32,525 bases of DNA from Chromatiales bacterium (GCA_031285245.1 JAITWN010000165.1:1-32525); one strand, 5' to 3'; shown: positions 14,714 through 22,201, counted from the first letter of the stretch. Program-made: numbers and translations. Notes: a model not told the origin generated them from the letters alone.

Positions 14714-14911
14714 GTGAAAGAACTAATTTTTTATGGAATCGTCGGCGTATCCGCGCTTTTCATCCTGGGATTTTCGATACACATGCTGATTGGCGGACTG
14801 GTTGCGCCTGAAACCGAGCAACTCATCATTGTCGCAGCTTGTGTAAGCGGTATAGGCGCCATGGCCTATATGGTGTGGGATGTGCGCAAACGGCGGCGGC
14901 AGCCGCATTGA
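14714..14911 (+). CDS. Small two-helix membrane protein
   Basis: 65 residues from GTG 14714, chosen because TTGGAG stands 5-10 bases before it. A longer reading from a TTG at 14657 has no ribosome site and adds an unlikely soluble leader. Helices about 3-24 and 33-52, ending in a strongly basic tail (DVRKRRRQPH), so both ends are cytoplasmic. The gene is divergent from the CcoN operon, sharing its control region, and convergent with 14913-15368, the two stops being one base apart. Family unknown; a two-helix hairpin with a basic tail is common among accessory subunits and says little more. Confidence 0.65.
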   Translation: MKELIFYGIVGVSALFILGFSIHMLIGGLVAPETEQLIIVAACVSGIGAMAYMVWDVRKRRRQPH

Positions 14912-14912
14912 T

Positions 14913-15368
14913 TCACTTGAAGACGCTCAGCTTACCCAAGATTTCCTGATACATCTTCAGATCGCCAAATTGTCCGCGGTGGAAAACATACTGACGACGC
15001 TGTCCGGATAAATCCATTCCACTCAAACCAAATGACTTTCCAGCGTAGTCCGGGAAAAAACGCACGTCTTTTACTAGTTCGACACGATCGCCGCTGCGCA
15101 AACCGACAGTCACTCGCTCTCGGTCACAACTGAGCGATAACGGCGAAGAAGGCAGTAGCATCAATCGACCAGACAGCACTCGATTAGCGCCGGCAAAGGT
15201 GAAGAAGAATCCCATGAAGAAAAGCAGGTAAGCCCAACTCTGAGAGGAGCTGAACCAAAGCTTGGCGCCAGTTGCGAGTAGGAAAATCACGGTGGGGACA
15301 TATAACAACAAGTCCCACACCATTCCTCTTTTATCCTGAGACAGGAGATAAGGCAAAGGCTCTTGCAT
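14913..15368 (-). CDS. Membrane protein with soluble C-terminal beta domain, last gene of its operon
   Basis: 151 residues. Two helices (about 17-35 and 44-64) lead to a beta-rich domain of about 80 residues (LMLLPSSPLSLSCDRERVTVGLRSGDRVELVKDVRFFPDYAGKSFGLSG...). The arrangement (two helices, then a PH-like or DUF-type domain with SLSCDRERVTV) recalls bacterial PH-like membrane proteins but is not a secure match. It follows the thioredoxin-like gene by 4 bases and ends the unit 17096-14913. No cofactor motif. A role in assembly is only inferred. Confidence 0.7.
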   Translation of the reverse strand: MQEPLPYLLSQDKRGMVWDLLLYVPTVIFLLATGAKLWFSSSQSWAYLLFFMGFFFTFAGANRVLSGRLMLLPSSPLSLSCDRERVTVGLRSGDRVELVKDVRFFPDYAGKSFGLSGMDLSGQRRQYVFHRGQFGDLKMYQEILGKLSVFK

Positions 15369-15372
15369 AAGA

Positions 15373-15900
15373 TCAACCGACCTGCTGCCCCCGATCTTCC
15401 TGCCGCAATTGCACCGACATCACTCGTGTGAGCGTGGCATCCAGCTCATCGTAAAGCAATCTGCCCGCACGCTTGAATTGCACGACTTGGTTGCGATCGA
15501 TGACAAAAGTCCAAGGGTCCCCCATAACCTGGAAGGCTGTAAACGCCTCGGGATTGCGATATTGGTCCATGTGCAGGAAGAGTACATCATTCTGGTACTT
15601 TTCCATGATGCCCTTGAGCATTTGCAACTGCACATCGCAGACTGTGCAATGGCCTGGCGTTGCGAATTCAAGTACGACAGGCTTACCTGCCGCCAGCGCT
15701 TTATCAAGAGAGTACTGGTACATCCTTTCGTCAGGATAACGATAGGTCGTGATGAGACTGAAATCACCGCCAACATCAGCGAGAGTCTTGGTAGTTAGGG
15801 AAGGCGCGACAGAGCCTACGGTGACGGACTTTTGTACATCACACGCTGTCAGTGAGAACACCGCCAGGATACCCGCTAACGTCAAAAAACGTTTGCTCAT
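15373..15900 (-). CDS. Thioredoxin-fold lipoprotein with CTVC active site
   Basis: 175 residues from ATG 15900, which overlaps the stop of the four-helix gene by 4 bases. The signal MSKRFLTLAGILAVFSLTAC marks a lipoprotein (Cys20). The thioredoxin core reads VVLEFATPGHCTVCDVQLQML with CxxC at 85-88 and a cis-proline motif GDPWTFVID (Pro129). The dipeptide TV between the cysteines differs from the GP of thioredoxin and is nearer to TlpA/TrbB-like reductases. Such proteins keep heme-attaching or Cu-binding cysteines reduced in the periplasm. In this operon it probably serves the neighbouring cytochrome or the copper site of the reductase. The upstream in-frame Met lies in the preceding gene and is rejected. 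Confidence 0.88.
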   Translation of the reverse strand: MSKRFLTLAGILAVFSLTACDVQKSVTVGSVAPSLTTKTLADVGGDFSLITTYRYPDERMYQYSLDKALAAGKPVVLEFATPGHCTVCDVQLQMLKGIMEKYQNDVLFLHMDQYRNPEAFTAFQVMGDPWTFVIDRNQVVQFKRAGRLLYDELDATLTRVMSVQLRQEDRGQQVG

Positions 15901-16445
15901 CCCTTGCGCCCCCACCCTGGATCTTTTTCCCAACCCATGCAGGTACGAAAAATATTGTAGCCCCAGATCATATTAGCCAGCAGAACCAGAGATCCGAAAA
16001 TACCCAGCGCCCCCATTAGTGGACGGATCATTTTTTCCACTTCATCCGGCGCGTGCAACAAACTCTGCGTTCCGCTGATTATTCCAGCCGTAGTAAACAT
16101 GATTACCATTCCAAGCAAGCCTGTGTTGTGAATCCAAAAATGGACTTTCACCAGACGCAGGCTATGAATTTCGCGTCTTACTAGGCGCGGAATGAAATAA
16201 TACACAGCACCAAAAATCGCCATCTCCACCCAACCCAGCAAGTTGACGTGAGTGTGAGCGCGCACGATCAACTCTCCGCCCATTCCTGCGCGCCCATGAA
16301 CAAATTGGCGAATCTCTGGAATACCGCCCATCAGCGCGCCCCAGGAAAAACCGATGATGCTATATATGATGCAGGCATAGACAAACAGCAGCGTATAACG
16401 TGTGTATTCCTTGTCGATCGCCCAGGGTTCATTGACGCTGCTCAT
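15897..16445 (-). CDS. Second stand-alone four-helix protein matching the C-terminal quarter of subunit I
   Basis: 182 residues from ATG 16445 (GGAG about 8 bases upstream; the earlier frame start has no site). Four helices at about 17-40, 60-85, 100-122 and 142-165. Helix 2 opens RAHTHVNLLGW with His64 and His66. YY follows 18 residues after His64 and HFW exactly 38 residues after, the same spacings as in the CcoN-like protein (343, 361, 381). The joining segment (RREIHSLRLVKVHFW) is also clearly related to RRKLYSLALANFHFW there. The Cu-binding helices and the cross-link Tyr are absent. It is encoded between a membrane cytochrome c and a thioredoxin-like lipoprotein, so a small heme-b membrane partner for that cytochrome is a reasonable guess. 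Known truncated oxidase-like proteins of this shape have no assigned function that I can name. Confidence 0.8.
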   Translation of the reverse strand: MSSVNEPWAIDKEYTRYTLLFVYACIIYSIIGFSWGALMGGIPEIRQFVHGRAGMGGELIVRAHTHVNLLGWVEMAIFGAVYYFIPRLVRREIHSLRLVKVHFWIHNTGLLGMVIMFTTAGIISGTQSLLHAPDEVEKMIRPLMGALGIFGSLVLLANMIWGYNIFRTCMGWEKDPGWGRKG

Positions 16446-16502
16446 TTCCGCTCCTGTCTTGCTACACACTTAAATCAAAGTTACAAACCATAATCAAAAA
16501 TT

Positions 16503-17096
16503 TCACTCGCTCGGCGCATTGCCTTTTTCTTGCGGCACTTCTTTCTCGCGTACATCACTGTACTTTTCTTTCCAGGACTCCGGAGCAAAATTTTTCAGCA
16601 TATTATCCACGAACGCCGATTCGCCCTTGGGCGGGGCAGGCGCCGACGGAGAGCCTTGATCTGATTTGAGCTCTGAGAGGAAAATCGAGATTAATCGCAA
16701 TTCTTCAGAAGGTAGCAAAGACACAGAGGCGGCCTCTTTGGGAGGATAGCCATGATCAAATGTCTTTGCGCCATAAACTGCCTCTGGGTCACGCAGGAAG
16801 TTGTAGATCCATTCCTGAGTCCGACGCGAACCTAGGCCATCGAGTGACAAGCCCATGTTGGTGCCGTTGCGCATCGCTCGATGGCAAGCAGTACAACGAT
16901 GGGTGCGGAAAAGTTCTGACCCGCGTTGACCATCTGCGGAAAGATCGAAGTGAGTGGTGACCTCAAACACTGCCCCGCTGGCACGCAAGCGGTAGGCTTC
17001 TAAAGCGAGGTATGCAAGCACCGCAAAGCCAATGAAAGCTATAGCGATACCGAACAGGATCTTTTCTCCCTGCTTTAATGACTGTCCGCCGGCCAT
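16503..17096 (-). CDS. Membrane-anchored monoheme cytochrome c, NorC-like architecture
   Basis: 197 residues. One helix (about 13-34), linker, then a heme domain with CTACH (68-72). The remainder follows the cytochrome at 9385-9873: DGLGSRRTQEWIYNFLRDPEAVYG... and LPSEELRLISIFLSELK, matching that protein's LDGMGS, EEWFFEYFSAQNPQQILPS and LPESERRTLAAYMASLK. Where that one has QMP (sixth-ligand Met), this one has GYP (116-118), so the axial Met is apparently replaced. His115 or Tyr117 could take its place. The C-terminal 55 residues are polar and disordered. NorC, the cytochrome subunit of NO reductase, has the same one-helix plus one-heme design but keeps Met. It is first in the unit 17096-14913, after an FNR-like site. 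Confidence 0.86.
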   Translation of the reverse strand: MAGGQSLKQGEKILFGIAIAFIGFAVLAYLALEAYRLRASGAVFEVTTHFDLSADGQRGSELFRTHRCTACHRAMRNGTNMGLSLDGLGSRRTQEWIYNFLRDPEAVYGAKTFDHGYPPKEAASVSLLPSEELRLISIFLSELKSDQGSPSAPAPPKGESAFVDNMLKNFAPESWKEKYSDVREKEVPQEKGNAPSE

Positions 17097-17122
17097 GGCG
17101 CGATTATCCAGTAATAGCAGCC

Positions 17123-17136
17123 TTGATGCAAATTAA
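17123..17136. promoter_or_regulatory. Possible FNR/Anr-like palindrome before the cytochrome operon
   Basis: TTGATGCAAATTAA matches TTGAT-N4-ATCAA at 9 of 10 defined positions. Its centre is about 33 bases before the ATG at 17096, which is close for activation of a promoter with a leader. The start site would fall inside the coding sequence if the site sat at -41.5. It may repress, act at a different distance, or be chance. Its value lies mainly in being the second such site in the locus. Confidence 0.3.
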
Positions 17137-17149
17137 GGCACTGATGAGA

Positions 17150-17178
17150 AAACAAAAAAGGGCGGGTAACCCCGCCCT
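17150..17178 (-). terminator. Intrinsic terminator after the diheme cytochrome gene (minus strand)
   Basis: A 7-bp GC stem (GGGCGGG at 17160-17166 with CCCGCCC at 17171-17177) and a 4-base loop. On the minus strand the stem is followed by TTTTTTGTTTTC. It lies about 62 bases after the cytochrome c4 stop and separates that gene from the operon beginning at 17096. Confidence 0.92.
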
Positions 17179-17239
17179 CTTGATCAGCCACCACATTGCC
17201 GGCTATCGACACCGGCAGCGTGGGGCTTATTTCATGTAC

Positions 17240-18013
17240 TTACTTCCCCCGGACGGAGACGTGACGCTCCGGGCGACGATAATTGCCCAACGTATACGGC
17301 GAAGCACCCGTCAAGAACGCCGCAGCATTATGGATGTCCTCATCGGTCATCTTGCGCGCTACTTTCTGCATCTGCTCAAGCGGGTCGTTGTTGCGACTGC
17401 CATCGCGCCAGTTGGTCAACTGGTTAACGAGGTAAACGTACTTCTGCTGACCGATCATGGGATAAATCGGCTCAACACCACGGCCATTGTAATCATGGCA
17501 AGAACGGCAGGCAGGAATATCACGCTCCGACACACCAAAGCTGACGATTCTCAAACCTTGAGCAGGATCACCAACGGTAACGCCTGCTTCTCTCAACGCT
17601 TTGAGATTGGAAGAACCCGTAGCTGATATCTTAGGGTCATGAGCCAAGCTGCTCACGTAGGCAGCCACATCGCGGCGATCTTCACTAGTCAGCTGCTTGG
17701 CGAAGATAGGCATCACCACACCCGCGCCGATACCAGCACGCCGATCTGTCGCAAAATCCTCTAACTGCTTGACTATAAATTCCACAACTTGACCGGCAAG
17801 ACGGGGAGTTCCCAGATTATCATTCCCCATTGCGTCCTCTTCGTGGCAAGACATACAAGCTGGCACATCGCCCTTGCCGTTTCTGAAGATGGACTGACCG
17901 TTCTCCAAACTGGCCGTTACGAAGCCGCCCCCCGCGGCCTGGACCTGCGCTACCGCGCTGACGGCGATAATCGCACCGGTGAGCATCGAAGCCAGGGTCG
18001 TTAAGCGTCGCAT
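17240..18013 (-). CDS. Diheme cytochrome c4-like periplasmic protein
   Basis: 257 residues. A cleavable signal (about 1-26, AQVQA then AGGG) exports it. Two similar class-I domains follow: CMSCH (53-57) with Met101 in VVMPIFAKQL, and CRSCH (169-173) with Met222 in ARKMTDEDI. Both domains have the c4 pattern (PRLAGQ..E/YIVKQL..F and PMIGQQKYVYLVNQL). Cytochrome c4 is a periplasmic electron carrier that feeds cbb3-type oxidases in several proteobacteria, so it is the natural donor for this cluster. Each domain is a little longer than usual c4. Start ATG 18013 has an adjacent GAGAGG-type ribosome site. It is followed by an efficient terminator. Confidence 0.93.
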   Translation of the reverse strand: MRRLTTLASMLTGAIIAVSAVAQVQAAGGGFVTASLENGQSIFRNGKGDVPACMSCHEEDAMGNDNLGTPRLAGQVVEFIVKQLEDFATDRRAGIGAGVVMPIFAKQLTSEDRRDVAAYVSSLAHDPKISATGSSNLKALREAGVTVGDPAQGLRIVSFGVSERDIPACRSCHDYNGRGVEPIYPMIGQQKYVYLVNQLTNWRDGSRNNDPLEQMQKVARKMTDEDIHNAAAFLTGASPYTLGNYRRPERHVSVRGK

Positions 18014-18175
18014 TGGATCCCTCTCAAGAAGTTTTCTTATGTACGTTCAAGCAGCAGATGGCGCATGATACGTACGTGAATATGAAGCGTCAAATCGTTT
18101 GTCGCGCCGCCGCAGCAATTCCGCATGCATCCATACCCCAGGAGAAAGCCTCCTTGAGCAGGGTAAATGCGGTAC

Positions 18176-18265
18176 TCAGGAATTCTTCTTCAGCAGGAAA
18201 GCTGCGAAGCCCAGAGCGAGCGGGAACCAAACGGCATAAATGATAAGTACCTGGCCTGTCGACAT
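18176..18265 (-). CDS. 29-residue single-span membrane peptide
   Basis: The frame runs ATG to TGA and the product is MSTGQVLIIYAVWFPLALGFAAFLLKKNS, one helix with a dibasic end. The ribosome site AAAGGGGGG lies about 6-10 bases before the start. It precedes the cytochrome c4 gene by 162 bases in the same direction. In that interval there is only a short hairpin (AGGAG...CTCCT near 18140-18154). The composition fits the other tiny peptides of the locus. Function unknown. Confidence 0.6.
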   Translation of the reverse strand: MSTGQVLIIYAVWFPLALGFAAFLLKKNS

Positions 18266-18480
18266 CGCTACCCCCCTTTAACATATATCTTTAACGACAT
18301 CTCGGTGGCTGCATGGTTTGCTTGCGCAGCCCCGACTTTTATTCTGAGCGGTCTGTATATCATGGGATATTTTTCATTGCAAGCCCGCAATAACTCTGTC
18401 GTCATGCCGCTGCACAAAGATGATCTCCCGCGACACACGCGCTAGAATCCAGCGCGTTTTCTAAATCAGCAGAGATACGA

Positions 18481-19914
18481 ATGAGCTTCATCGCACGCAG
18501 CAAAGACTGGCTCTCTCAAGCCTCGGCAAGGTACTGGGGCGTAATTGCACTCGCTTTGTGGGGGGCAGCGGTTTTTGCCTTCGGGCTGCTGCGTCTCGAC
18601 ACCCACGGCGCTGAAGAAGCCGGCGCGCGCGCGCTGCTCTTGGTGTGGTCCGTTGGTGAGCGCATCGCCAGCACGGTGGTTATTCTCGGACTGCCGGATC
18701 TACGCGCACTATTGCAAATTCCGCTCGGCGCCTACTGGCCCGGCAGTATGGTGGCCGCAAAAGTATACGCGCTGCTCATCACCGCCATTGCCGCCGCCAT
18801 GCTGTATCGCTGGAGTCGGCGCGAACATGGCCCGGAAACCGCACTCATCGCCACCGGGCTGCTGTTGATCACCCCCATCACGATCGCCCAGGTAGACGCC
18901 CTCGGCGCCGGCCCCTATCTCCTGCTCGTCTTCGCAGTCGGCGCATGGCTCGACCGCACCTACCGCCGCGTACAACGCCCGCTGGGCGGCTGGTTTTTCC
19001 TGCAACTGCTATGGATCATGATCGCAGTCAGCATTCACCCTGCTGCCATTGCTTATCCACTCGCGCTGCTGTGGCAATGGAAAATAGACCCGATAGATGG
19101 GCGTCATCAACGCCATCAATACATCGGCATCACCCTGGCACTGATCTTCGTGCTGGTGCTGCGCAAGGGATGGCCAGCATTGCACTGGCTAGGCAACCCT
19201 CTGACCGCGCTTTCAAGCGCCGTGCTCGGGCAGGAATTCCAGGGTGAAACGCTGCCATTGCTGGTGGGAATCACCGTTGTCGCATTTCTGGTCTACCTGC
19301 TGATCGCCGAAAGAAAGCGCCTGACCACAGAACCGCTAACACGCATGCTCCTGATCGGCATGCTCATCGGCACCCTCTGCGCTGATGGCCCATGGGCCAT
19401 GCTGTGTCTCGCCGTCGCCCTCTACTTCGGCATCGCACGCCTCATCGCATTCAATCAAGCGTTTGGCAGTACGGGCTTGAGCGGTCAACGCGGCATCGTG
19501 CTGCTCGCCATATTTGTCGCATCCACATTATTCATGCAGGCGCAGAAGGCTCACCACCAGGCCATTGTGCAAAATCTGCTACCGCCAGTGGACCAGCTCA
19601 TTCTTACCTTCAGCGTAGAAATCGAGGACACCGATGCAGACGCCGCTCACATCGTGACAATGAGCCAATGGCCGGGCAAAACCATGCTTGCCACCCGACG
19701 CCCAGCGCTGCCATTACCACCGCCCTTCGCAGACAGTCAGACGCTATTGGGAAAAATCAGCGGAGTAAGCTATCTGCTCTTCAATCCGAAGCAACCCGCG
19801 AACACGGCCCTAGCAGCTCAGCTCGCCGAGCTTACCGGCGTTACAGAAACCTTATTGCTGGAAGAAGGCGGCGCAGTCGTGCATTTCAGGCAGTCACCCA
19901 CCGAATCGCCCTAG
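18481..19914 (+). CDS. Polytopic membrane protein, possibly GT-C (ArnT/GT39-like) glycosyltransferase
   Basis: 477 residues with about ten hydrophobic helices and a C-terminal soluble domain of about 110 residues. In the first periplasmic loop there is RLDTHGAEEAGARALLL, followed by PLGAYWPGSMVAAKVYALLITAIAAAMLYRWSRREHGPETALIATGLLLITPITIAQ. This layout (acidic loop, short amphipathic segment, helix ending RWSRR, then LL.TP) is that of GT-C glycosyltransferases that move a sugar from a lipid carrier. The catalytic DE of such enzymes may be the EE at residues 44-45. The match is by topology and should be treated as weak. The gene is alone on its strand, convergent with psiE. The start ATG has GAGATACG nearby. 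Confidence 0.7.
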   Translation: MSFIARSKDWLSQASARYWGVIALALWGAAVFAFGLLRLDTHGAEEAGARALLLVWSVGERIASTVVILGLPDLRALLQIPLGAYWPGSMVAAKVYALLITAIAAAMLYRWSRREHGPETALIATGLLLITPITIAQVDALGAGPYLLLVFAVGAWLDRTYRRVQRPLGGWFFLQLLWIMIAVSIHPAAIAYPLALLWQWKIDPIDGRHQRHQYIGITLALIFVLVLRKGWPALHWLGNPLTALSSAVLGQEFQGETLPLLVGITVVAFLVYLLIAERKRLTTEPLTRMLLIGMLIGTLCADGPWAMLCLAVALYFGIARLIAFNQAFGSTGLSGQRGIVLLAIFVASTLFMQAQKAHHQAIVQNLLPPVDQLILTFSVEIEDTDADAAHIVTMSQWPGKTMLATRRPALPLPPPFADSQTLLGKISGVSYLLFNPKQPANTALAAQLAELTGVTETLLLEEGGAVVHFRQSPTESP

Positions 19915-19931
19915 CTTCATCGCGCTGACCA

Positions 19932-19973
19932 GCGGATAAATCTGACGCTACAACCAGAGCCGGATTTATCCGC
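19932..19973. repeat. 11-bp inverted repeat between convergent genes
   Basis: GCGGATAAATC (19932-19942) and GATTTATCCGC (19963-19973) are perfect complements with a 20-base loop. The right arm covers the stop codon of the PsiE-like gene. No T-tract follows on either strand, so it is not a classical intrinsic terminator, but a hairpin between two convergent genes commonly stabilises or ends both transcripts. Confidence 0.75.
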
Positions 19974-20430
19974 CACCCTCTGTATCCGCCTTGATGCCAC
20001 GCTGATAGACCATAATCGAGCCGATGCGCAGCGCGGTCAGCACCAACAGCAGCGCACTCATGGCATAGATATCCACAGGCGAGATCTGATGCTCGAACAA
20101 CTGAATCATCACCTCCCGCAGCACGAATACGATCGCCGCATCGACGATAAACGTCATGCGTAGACGAGCGGAATTGAAATATTCAACGAGCGAGCGCGAA
20201 AGCTCGATGAGAATGAACAACGTCAATACGTCGGAAATGATGCGCTGAAAATCACTGGCGAGTTCGCGCTGCACAAACAGATCGCCCACCGTCATGAACA
20301 TGCGCACCATGCCAATGATGATGCTGAAGGTCAAAAACGCGATCATGACACTGAAAACGATATTGAGCGTCCAATTGAAAATCGCCTTGACACGATTCGC
20401 GCCTACTAACCCGCCGATCAATTTCACCAT
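19966..20430 (-). CDS. psiE: PsiE-family membrane protein (phosphate-starvation-inducible family)
   Basis: 154 residues. Four helices at about 20-44, 60-80, 92-110 and 118-140. The middle carries LASDFQRIISDVLTLFILIELSRSLVEYF, which is characteristic of PsiE/YjbA proteins, then LRMTFIVDAAIVFVLREVMIQLFEH. The family is named from E. coli, where expression rises in phosphate starvation; its activity is unknown. Length is close to the 136 of PsiE, with a short Gly-rich tail here. It follows mutM by 65 bases and may be cotranscribed. Start ATG 20430 is the only good one. Confidence 0.85.
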   Translation of the reverse strand: MVKLIGGLVGANRVKAIFNWTLNIVFSVMIAFLTFSIIIGMVRMFMTVGDLFVQRELASDFQRIISDVLTLFILIELSRSLVEYFNSARLRMTFIVDAAIVFVLREVMIQLFEHQISPVDIYAMSALLLVLTALRIGSIMVYQRGIKADTEGGG

Positions 20431-20495
20431 TGCGCTGATTCCTTACTGACGCCTGCTGGATAGTTTGCCAATATCGCGACTCTGATTGTCGCCGC

Positions 20496-21314
20496 TCAGC
20501 TCTGACAGCTGGAACAGAAATACGAAGAGCGCTGCGCCTGGCGAATGGAGCGGATCGGCGCGCCACAGCTCAGGCATGGTTCGCCCTCGCGACCATACAC
20601 CGCGAGACGCTGCGCGAAATAGCCCGGACGACCATCACCGCCGCTAAAGTCGCGCAGCGTAGTGCCGCCCTGACGAATCGCTTCACGCAAGACTATCTGG
20701 ATCTGCTGTGCAAGCCGTTCATAACGCGCCATCGAAATACGGCCAGCCGCGCGCTGCGGATGAATGCCAGCTTGAAAAAGCGCTTCGCTCGCATAGATGT
20801 TGCCCACGCCGACCACGACATGCGCATCCATGATGAACGTTTTCACCGCAGAGCGCCGGCCACACGACAACGCGTACAGATGAGCACCATTAAACCCTTC
20901 TTCCAACGGCTCGGGGCCAAGCTTGGCGAGTAACACATGGGAGTAAGGATCTTCCCGCGTCCATAACGCGAGCCCAAAACGACGCGGGTCGCGCAAACGC
21001 ACGATGACTTCGTCATCAAAAACAAGATCCAAATGATCGTGAACGCCGGGCGCAGGCGCATCCGCACCAAGTACGCGCAAACTCCCCGACATGCCAAGAT
21101 GCATGATCAAAGTGCCGGCAGCGCTACGCAGCAGCAGATACTTACCGCGCCGCACGACATCATCTACCACCTGTCCGGTGAAATCACTCTCAAGCGCACT
21201 TGAAATCGGCTGACGTAAACGCCTCTCCCGCACTCTCACCGCCGTCACCCGCCGCTCACACACATGCGGCATGATCCCACGGCAAGTGGTTTCGACTTCG
21301 GGCAGTTCAGGCAT
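20496..21314 (-). CDS. mutM: Formamidopyrimidine-DNA glycosylase MutM (Fpg)
   Basis: 272 residues, standard length. It starts PELPEVET (Pro2 is the catalytic nucleophile after Met removal, Glu3 the acid). VVDDVVRRGKYLLL has the conserved Lys, and GVGNIYASEALFQAGIHP forms the helix-two-turn-helix region. The zinc finger at the end has four Cys (CLSCGAPI and FCSSCQ). The enzyme removes 8-oxoguanine and cuts the strand by beta,delta-elimination. It follows the DUF4340 gene by 8 bases, so it is probably the distal gene of that operon. Confidence 0.98.
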   Translation of the reverse strand: MPELPEVETTCRGIMPHVCERRVTAVRVRERRLRQPISSALESDFTGQVVDDVVRRGKYLLLRSAAGTLIMHLGMSGSLRVLGADAPAPGVHDHLDLVFDDEVIVRLRDPRRFGLALWTREDPYSHVLLAKLGPEPLEEGFNGAHLYALSCGRRSAVKTFIMDAHVVVGVGNIYASEALFQAGIHPQRAAGRISMARYERLAQQIQIVLREAIRQGGTTLRDFSGGDGRPGYFAQRLAVYGREGEPCLSCGAPIRSIRQAQRSSYFCSSCQS

Positions 21315-21322
21315 AGGAAAAA

Positions 21323-22201
21323 TTACTGTGCATCATCAAGGGGAGGAACATTGCTGTTTTGCAGCATGGGCAATAGCTGCCTCGCCTGCTCTTCCGTCAA
21401 CACGTAGCAGATACCAAGATCAGCCCGCACCAGCAGCAAGTCCGCATCGCGCTCACGCACTTCGAAACGAATATCTTCGCCCGCTTCAAAACCAATCCGC
21501 ACCGCGCCGATACCAACCGCGCTCGCATCCGCCGGCTCCACCGCCAGCGCCTGCGCATTGCGCCATTCATCAACCAGCTCATTAATCGCATCAGGCGTGA
21601 AACCATCAGCAGGAGACGCCGTCCATCTTCCACCCTCACCATGAGTCAGCGCGAGACCAGGTAATTCAATCATCACTGGATGACTGTTTGGCGACAGCAA
21701 CTGCGTCGACACAAACGACGTATAGTCGGTTTGAAGCCGGAACAGGTAGAGATCATCAGTCAGGTGAATGGTATCTCCCACCTGGATATAACGCCGATGA
21801 TCGAGAGGTTCGCTACCACCAAAAGCGATACGTAAATCGTCGGCTTCAAGCACCGCGCTCGGCGGATCGAGTCCATACTCGCGCAAATCACGCCCGATAG
21901 CGCCAAAGTGCGCTTGACTCGCTGTTTCCAGCACGCGCAACAACGCGTCGATACGAAATTCATTGGCATACACGTGCAGCGGTGCATCCATCCGCCACAT
22001 ACCCTGGCTCTTATCGAGACTGACCGGGGCGCGATTGGAAGCTGGCCACTCTATGATAAGCCGCGTAACTTCATTGGCATGAAGCGGCGTAAGCGGCTGC
22101 GCTTTGACAGACGGCACATCCCCTGGCTGCTTCCACACCAAAGCAGCCAGCGCGAGAACGATCAACAGCAGAACGAAATTGAGTACCAGCCTACGATTCA
22201 T
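21323..22201 (-). CDS. DUF4340-type membrane-anchored protein beside the ABC system
   Basis: 292 residues. One N-terminal helix (about 5-22), then an extended beta-rich periplasmic domain with LHANEVTRLIIEWP, LLRVLETASQAHF, LREYGLDPPSAVL and YIQVGDTIHLTDDLYLFRLQTDYTSFVS. This is the DUF4340 pattern. Proteins of this family are encoded next to GldG-like proteins and ABC-2 exporters in many proteobacteria, and their exact role is unknown. It sits 18 bases after the GldG-like gene and 8 before mutM. Confidence 0.88.
   Translation of the reverse strand: MNRRLVLNFVLLLIVLALAALVWKQPGDVPSVKAQPLTPLHANEVTRLIIEWPASNRAPVSLDKSQGMWRMDAPLHVYANEFRIDALLRVLETASQAHFGAIGRDLREYGLDPPSAVLEADDLRIAFGGSEPLDHRRYIQVGDTIHLTDDLYLFRLQTDYTSFVSTQLLSPNSHPVMIELPGLALTHGEGGRWTASPADGFTPDAINELVDEWRNAQALAVEPADASAVGIGAVRIGFEAGEDIRFEVRERDADLLLVRADLGICYVLTEEQARQLLPMLQNSNVPPLDDAQ

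Noticed and set aside
16470..16502. AT-rich gap with TTGATT-like sequence, considered as a third FNR site
   Set aside because: Neither alignment gives the second half-site with four-base spacing.
18167..18445. Plus-strand frame of 92 codons before the ArnT-like gene, with a hydrophobic middle
   Set aside because: Overlaps the 29-residue peptide and its ribosome site on the other strand. The only internal start is a GTG at 18305 without a Shine-Dalgarno sequence. A small gene at 18305-18445 cannot be excluded.
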